Below are positions 5,996 to 8,091 of a stretch of 8,091 nt of DNA, piece after piece. The notes beneath the pieces were generated by a model. It saw only the letters and a program-made list of their open reading frames with translations. It did no database searches and was not told where the DNA came from. The position numbers and the translations under genes were made by a program. The stretch is from Rickettsia typhi (GTDB lineage: Bacteria; Pseudomonadota; Alphaproteobacteria; Rickettsiales; Deianiraeaceae): positions 1 through 8,091 of the forward strand of contig CAMAVG010000040.1 in the NCBI GenBank assembly GCA_945861605.1. The letters are read 5' to 3'. The stretch's first letter is position 1. Every line of letters begins with the position of its first letter.

Positions 5996-7124
5996 ACTTT
6001 GCAATGCCATCGCACAAAGAAAGCCCCTTCTGCGTTGGGATAATTCGATTTTGCGTTTGAATTACAAGCCCCTCTTGTTCCAGAATTTTGACTTTCTCCA
6101 GTGCTAAAAATCGCTCAAGACCGTGGATCTCAAAGCCGTAAATTGTGCGAAGTCCGGTTGTTATTTGTTCCATTGCGATTGTTTTTGAATCAAGAACTTC
6201 GTTCGTTTGCAAGGCATTTCCGTTTTTTTCGATTGAAAGCAAATATTTTTCCGGAGAATTGAAGTTCATTGTCGCGAGTCTGCCATTTTTTGTGTCAATT
6301 CTGCCGTGAGCACCCGCCCCAATTCCAATATATTGCCCCATTTGCCAGTAAAGAATGTTGTGCTTGCATTCGTGATTGTGCTTGGCATAATTTGAAATTT
6401 CATAGCGGTTCAGCCCAAAGTTTGCACAAATTTCGTTCGTTGTATCGTAGAATTCTTCCTGATTTTTTGGGATCGAAAGCGTGCCATCGCTTTGCATTTT
6501 GAAAAATTCCGTACCTTTTTCAATCGTAAGGCTGTAAAGTGAAATGTGATTTGGGTTAAATGTTGTGAGTGCAAAGTTGAGTTCGTCACGCCAATCTTGA
6601 ATTTTTTGGTTTTCTCTTGCGTAGATTAGGTCAAAAGAAAGGCGGTTGAAAATTTCGCTTGCATGCAGAATTGCTTGAATCGCTTGGGTTTTATCGTGGA
6701 CTCTCCCCAGTTTTTTTAAGTCGCTTTCCACAAAAGATTGCACGCCGATGGAAATTCTGTTCACGCCGGCATTTTTGAAATCACGGAATTTTCCAATTTC
6801 AAACGACGAAGGGTTCGTCTCAAGTGTTACTTCAAAATTTGGTGAAATTTCGTTTCCGTTTTCAAGAAATCTCCGCTTGATATAGGCAATAATTCCCTCA
6901 ACGACGAACGGTTCCATTAGCGATGGCGTTCCTCCGCCAAAAAAAATGCTTTCAAGCGATGGCTTTTTCAAAATTTGGGAAAAATGATGGTCAAAATCCT
7001 TTTTATATGCCTCAAGAAAGCGCTCGTGTTCGATTTTTTTCGTTACATGGCTGTTGAAATCGCAATATGGACACTTTTTCTCGCAATAAGGAAAGTGAAT
7101 ATAAACGCCGATTTTACTCCTCAT
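5979..7124 (-). CDS. hemW: Radical SAM heme chaperone HemW (HemN-like)
   Basis: HemW is a radical-SAM family protein that binds heme and is implicated in delivering it to respiratory-chain proteins. It is often misannotated as oxygen-independent coproporphyrinogen III oxidase. The 381-residue protein has the 4Fe-4S motif C14-x3-C18-x2-C21 followed by D-F. HemN proper has a fourth Cys where F23 stands, so this is HemW. Further landmarks are GGGTPS (63-68), the ETNP segment (102-105), GVQSF (127-131) and the HemW-specific heme motif HNxxYW, seen as HNILYW at 255-260. The C-terminal region (about 305-381) corresponds to the HemW C-terminal domain. Length is normal. It begins inside the 3' end of pssA with an 11-bp overlap, so the two are probably translationally coupled. 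A GGAG sequence lies just inside the start codon rather than before it. Confidence 0.95.
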   Translation of the reverse strand: MRSKIGVYIHFPYCEKKCPYCDFNSHVTKKIEHERFLEAYKKDFDHHFSQILKKPSLESIFFGGGTPSLMEPFVVEGIIAYIKRRFLENGNEISPNFEVTLETNPSSFEIGKFRDFKNAGVNRISIGVQSFVESDLKKLGRVHDKTQAIQAILHASEIFNRLSFDLIYARENQKIQDWRDELNFALTTFNPNHISLYSLTIEKGTEFFKMQSDGTLSIPKNQEEFYDTTNEICANFGLNRYEISNYAKHNHECKHNILYWQMGQYIGIGAGAHGRIDTKNGRLATMNFNSPEKYLLSIEKNGNALQTNEVLDSKTIAMEQITTGLRTIYGFEIHGLERFLALEKVKILEQEGLVIQTQNRIIPTQKGLSLCDGIAKFIFGE

Positions 7125-7902
7125 CGGTGGAATCTTTGTGATTTTTACGGTAAATTTTCATCATTGAGGAATATTTTAAAAGCACAATTGGGATTAATAA
7201 TAAATATCCAACCGCACAAAAAACAACGGCCTGCAATTTGAATATCACAAACGAAATGAGAATAAACCCAACAATTACAAGGATAATCGGCGTGTATTTC
7301 CGTGGAATTTTTAAATATTTGAGGGATATTGTCGGAATTGTGGTTATCATTAAAATGGAAACCATGGCAATGTATATTTCATAAATATAAAACGGGGGAT
7401 ATTGTATTTTTGCAATATCAAAACTGATTGAAATCAACAATGGAAGCAGGATTAAAATTCCGGCAGCGGGTGATGGAATCCCAACGAAAAACATTTTTTT
7501 TATTGGGTGCGAAACGGCGGAATCGCTAACATTAAACCGTGCCAAACGAATTGCTCCGCAAAGTGAGGATATCATAACAGCAGACCACCCCGCAAGCCCG
7601 TGATTCCAAAGCGACCAGTTGTAAATTATTATTGATGGGAATATTGTGTAGTTTGCAAAATCGCAGAGGGAATCCAGATTGGCACCAAAATCACTTTGTG
7701 CGTTCAAAATTCGTGCGAAGCGACCGTCAAGAACATCGAAAATTGCAGCGATTATTATAAAAAAACATGCGCGTTCCCAGTGCATCATCATTGAATGATA
7801 GACCGCAAGCGTTCCGAAAAATATGGTTGAGAGGGTGATCACACTTGGAAAAAGTTTGAAAAGAGGAAGATTGTTCGACCTGTAGCGTTTTTTCATTGTC
7901 AT
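7114..7902 (-). CDS. pssA: CDP-diacylglycerol-serine O-phosphatidyltransferase
   Basis: PssA makes phosphatidylserine from CDP-diacylglycerol and L-serine at the inner membrane, the first committed step to phosphatidylethanolamine. The 262-residue protein carries a perfect CDP-alcohol phosphatidyltransferase signature, D-x2-DG-x2-AR-x8-G-x3-D-x3-D, at residues 56-81 (D56, D59, D77 and D81 bind the metal ion and substrate). About six to eight hydrophobic helices surround it. A FFVGIPSPAAG segment (138-148) is typical of the membrane type II PssA found in alphaproteobacteria and Gram-positives. The C-terminus is short, charged and cytoplasmic-looking (KNHKDSTDEE). The ATG at 7902 is used; M3 at 7896 is equally possible. 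A candidate promoter lies directly upstream and hemW overlaps its end. The psd gene that often precedes pssA in alphaproteobacteria is not recognisable in the short sequence available upstream. Confidence 0.95.
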   Translation of the reverse strand: MTMKKRYRSNNLPLFKLFPSVITLSTIFFGTLAVYHSMMMHWERACFFIIIAAIFDVLDGRFARILNAQSDFGANLDSLCDFANYTIFPSIIIYNWSLWNHGLAGWSAVMISSLCGAIRLARFNVSDSAVSHPIKKMFFVGIPSPAAGILILLPLLISISFDIAKIQYPPFYIYEIYIAMVSILMITTIPTISLKYLKIPRKYTPIILVIVGFILISFVIFKLQAVVFCAVGYLLLIPIVLLKYSSMMKIYRKNHKDSTDEE

Positions 7903-7917
7903 GCGTTACTTTTGGTT

Positions 7918-7946
7918 ACGATAAATTCCTGAATTTCGTTTGTCAA
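7918..7946 (-). promoter_or_regulatory. Candidate promoter of the pssA-hemW unit
   Basis: On the minus strand, a perfect TTGACA (7946-7941) is followed after 17 bp by TATCGT (7923-7918, 4 of 6 to TATAAT). The start of transcription would fall a few bases before the ATG at 7902, giving a very short leader. No clear Shine-Dalgarno sequence is seen. Confidence 0.5.
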
Positions 7947-7981
7947 GGAAATCGCCTAAAAACAGGACATAAGGAAATCGC
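7945..7981. repeat. Short direct repeat at the pssA promoter
   Basis: AAGGAAATCGC occurs at 7945-7955 and again at 7971-7981, 26 bp apart. On the minus strand both copies read GCGATTTCCTT, preceded by a T-rich stretch. The promoter-proximal copy touches the -35 box, so the pair could be a regulator binding site or a small local duplication. Confidence 0.35.
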
Positions 7982-8090
7982 TCAAAATCACTGATGCAGA
8001 TTTCATGTCATAGCTTTCGTGAAATTTTTTGCTAAATCCCTTGCGACCAAACTTGTGAGACTTACGAACGACATCACTCGAACCCGTTTC
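7956..8090 (-). CDS. Possible 3' end of an unidentified gene upstream of pssA
   Basis: One minus-strand frame is open from the window edge (8090) to TAG at 7958-7956, giving 44 residues rich in Lys, Ser and His (for example RKSHKFGRKGFSKKFHESYD). It does not resemble the C-terminus of phosphatidylserine decarboxylase, the common neighbour of pssA. The stop lies 53 bp before the pssA ATG and close to the pssA -35 box. The run is short and could be chance; the other frames on both strands contain stops. Confidence 0.3.
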   Translation of the reverse strand, partial: ETGSSDVVRKSHKFGRKGFSKKFHESYDMKSASVILSDFLMSCF

Positions 8091-8091
8091 A

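Overview
The window looks like part of the chromosome of an AT-rich alphaproteobacterium, most likely a host-associated lineage such as Rickettsiales or Holosporales. The evidence is an alphaproteobacterial-type NuoB, a capsid protein that resembles those of alphaproteobacterial gene transfer agents (GTAs), compact AT-rich coding, and core genes scattered without their usual operon partners. The taxonomic placement is an inference from protein character, not from a search.

Left part (1-3275, plus strand): the 3' end of a membrane protein resembling the C-terminal end of an M48 metallopeptidase; a solitary nuoB (complex I subunit carrying cluster N2); an unrecognised exported protein with eight cysteines, 7 bp behind nuoB; and cysS (cysteinyl-tRNA synthetase). 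CysS has all catalytic and zinc-binding motifs but stops about 60 residues earlier than E. coli CysRS. A CysS-tail-like peptide follows in a shifted frame.

Middle part (3276-5693): a lone HK97-fold major capsid protein gene on the minus strand, similar to GTA capsid protein g5, with no other phage gene beside it. It points tail-to-tail at cysS and head-to-head at a plus-strand gene for a ten-helix heavy-metal exporter of the ArsP_2/putative manganese transporter type. The two divergent genes appear to share overlapping -35 boxes.

Right part (5694-8091): a 285-bp stretch with one of the best sigma70-like promoters in the window but no ATG-started gene (a small RNA or a small basic protein). 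It is followed on the minus strand by pssA and hemW, which overlap by 11 bp and are read from a promoter upstream of pssA. An open frame running off the window end lies upstream of pssA.

There is no rRNA, tRNA, CRISPR array, insertion sequence or complete prophage. The most unusual parts are the orphan GTA-like capsid gene, the damaged or shortened cysS 3' end beside it, and the promoter without an evident product.
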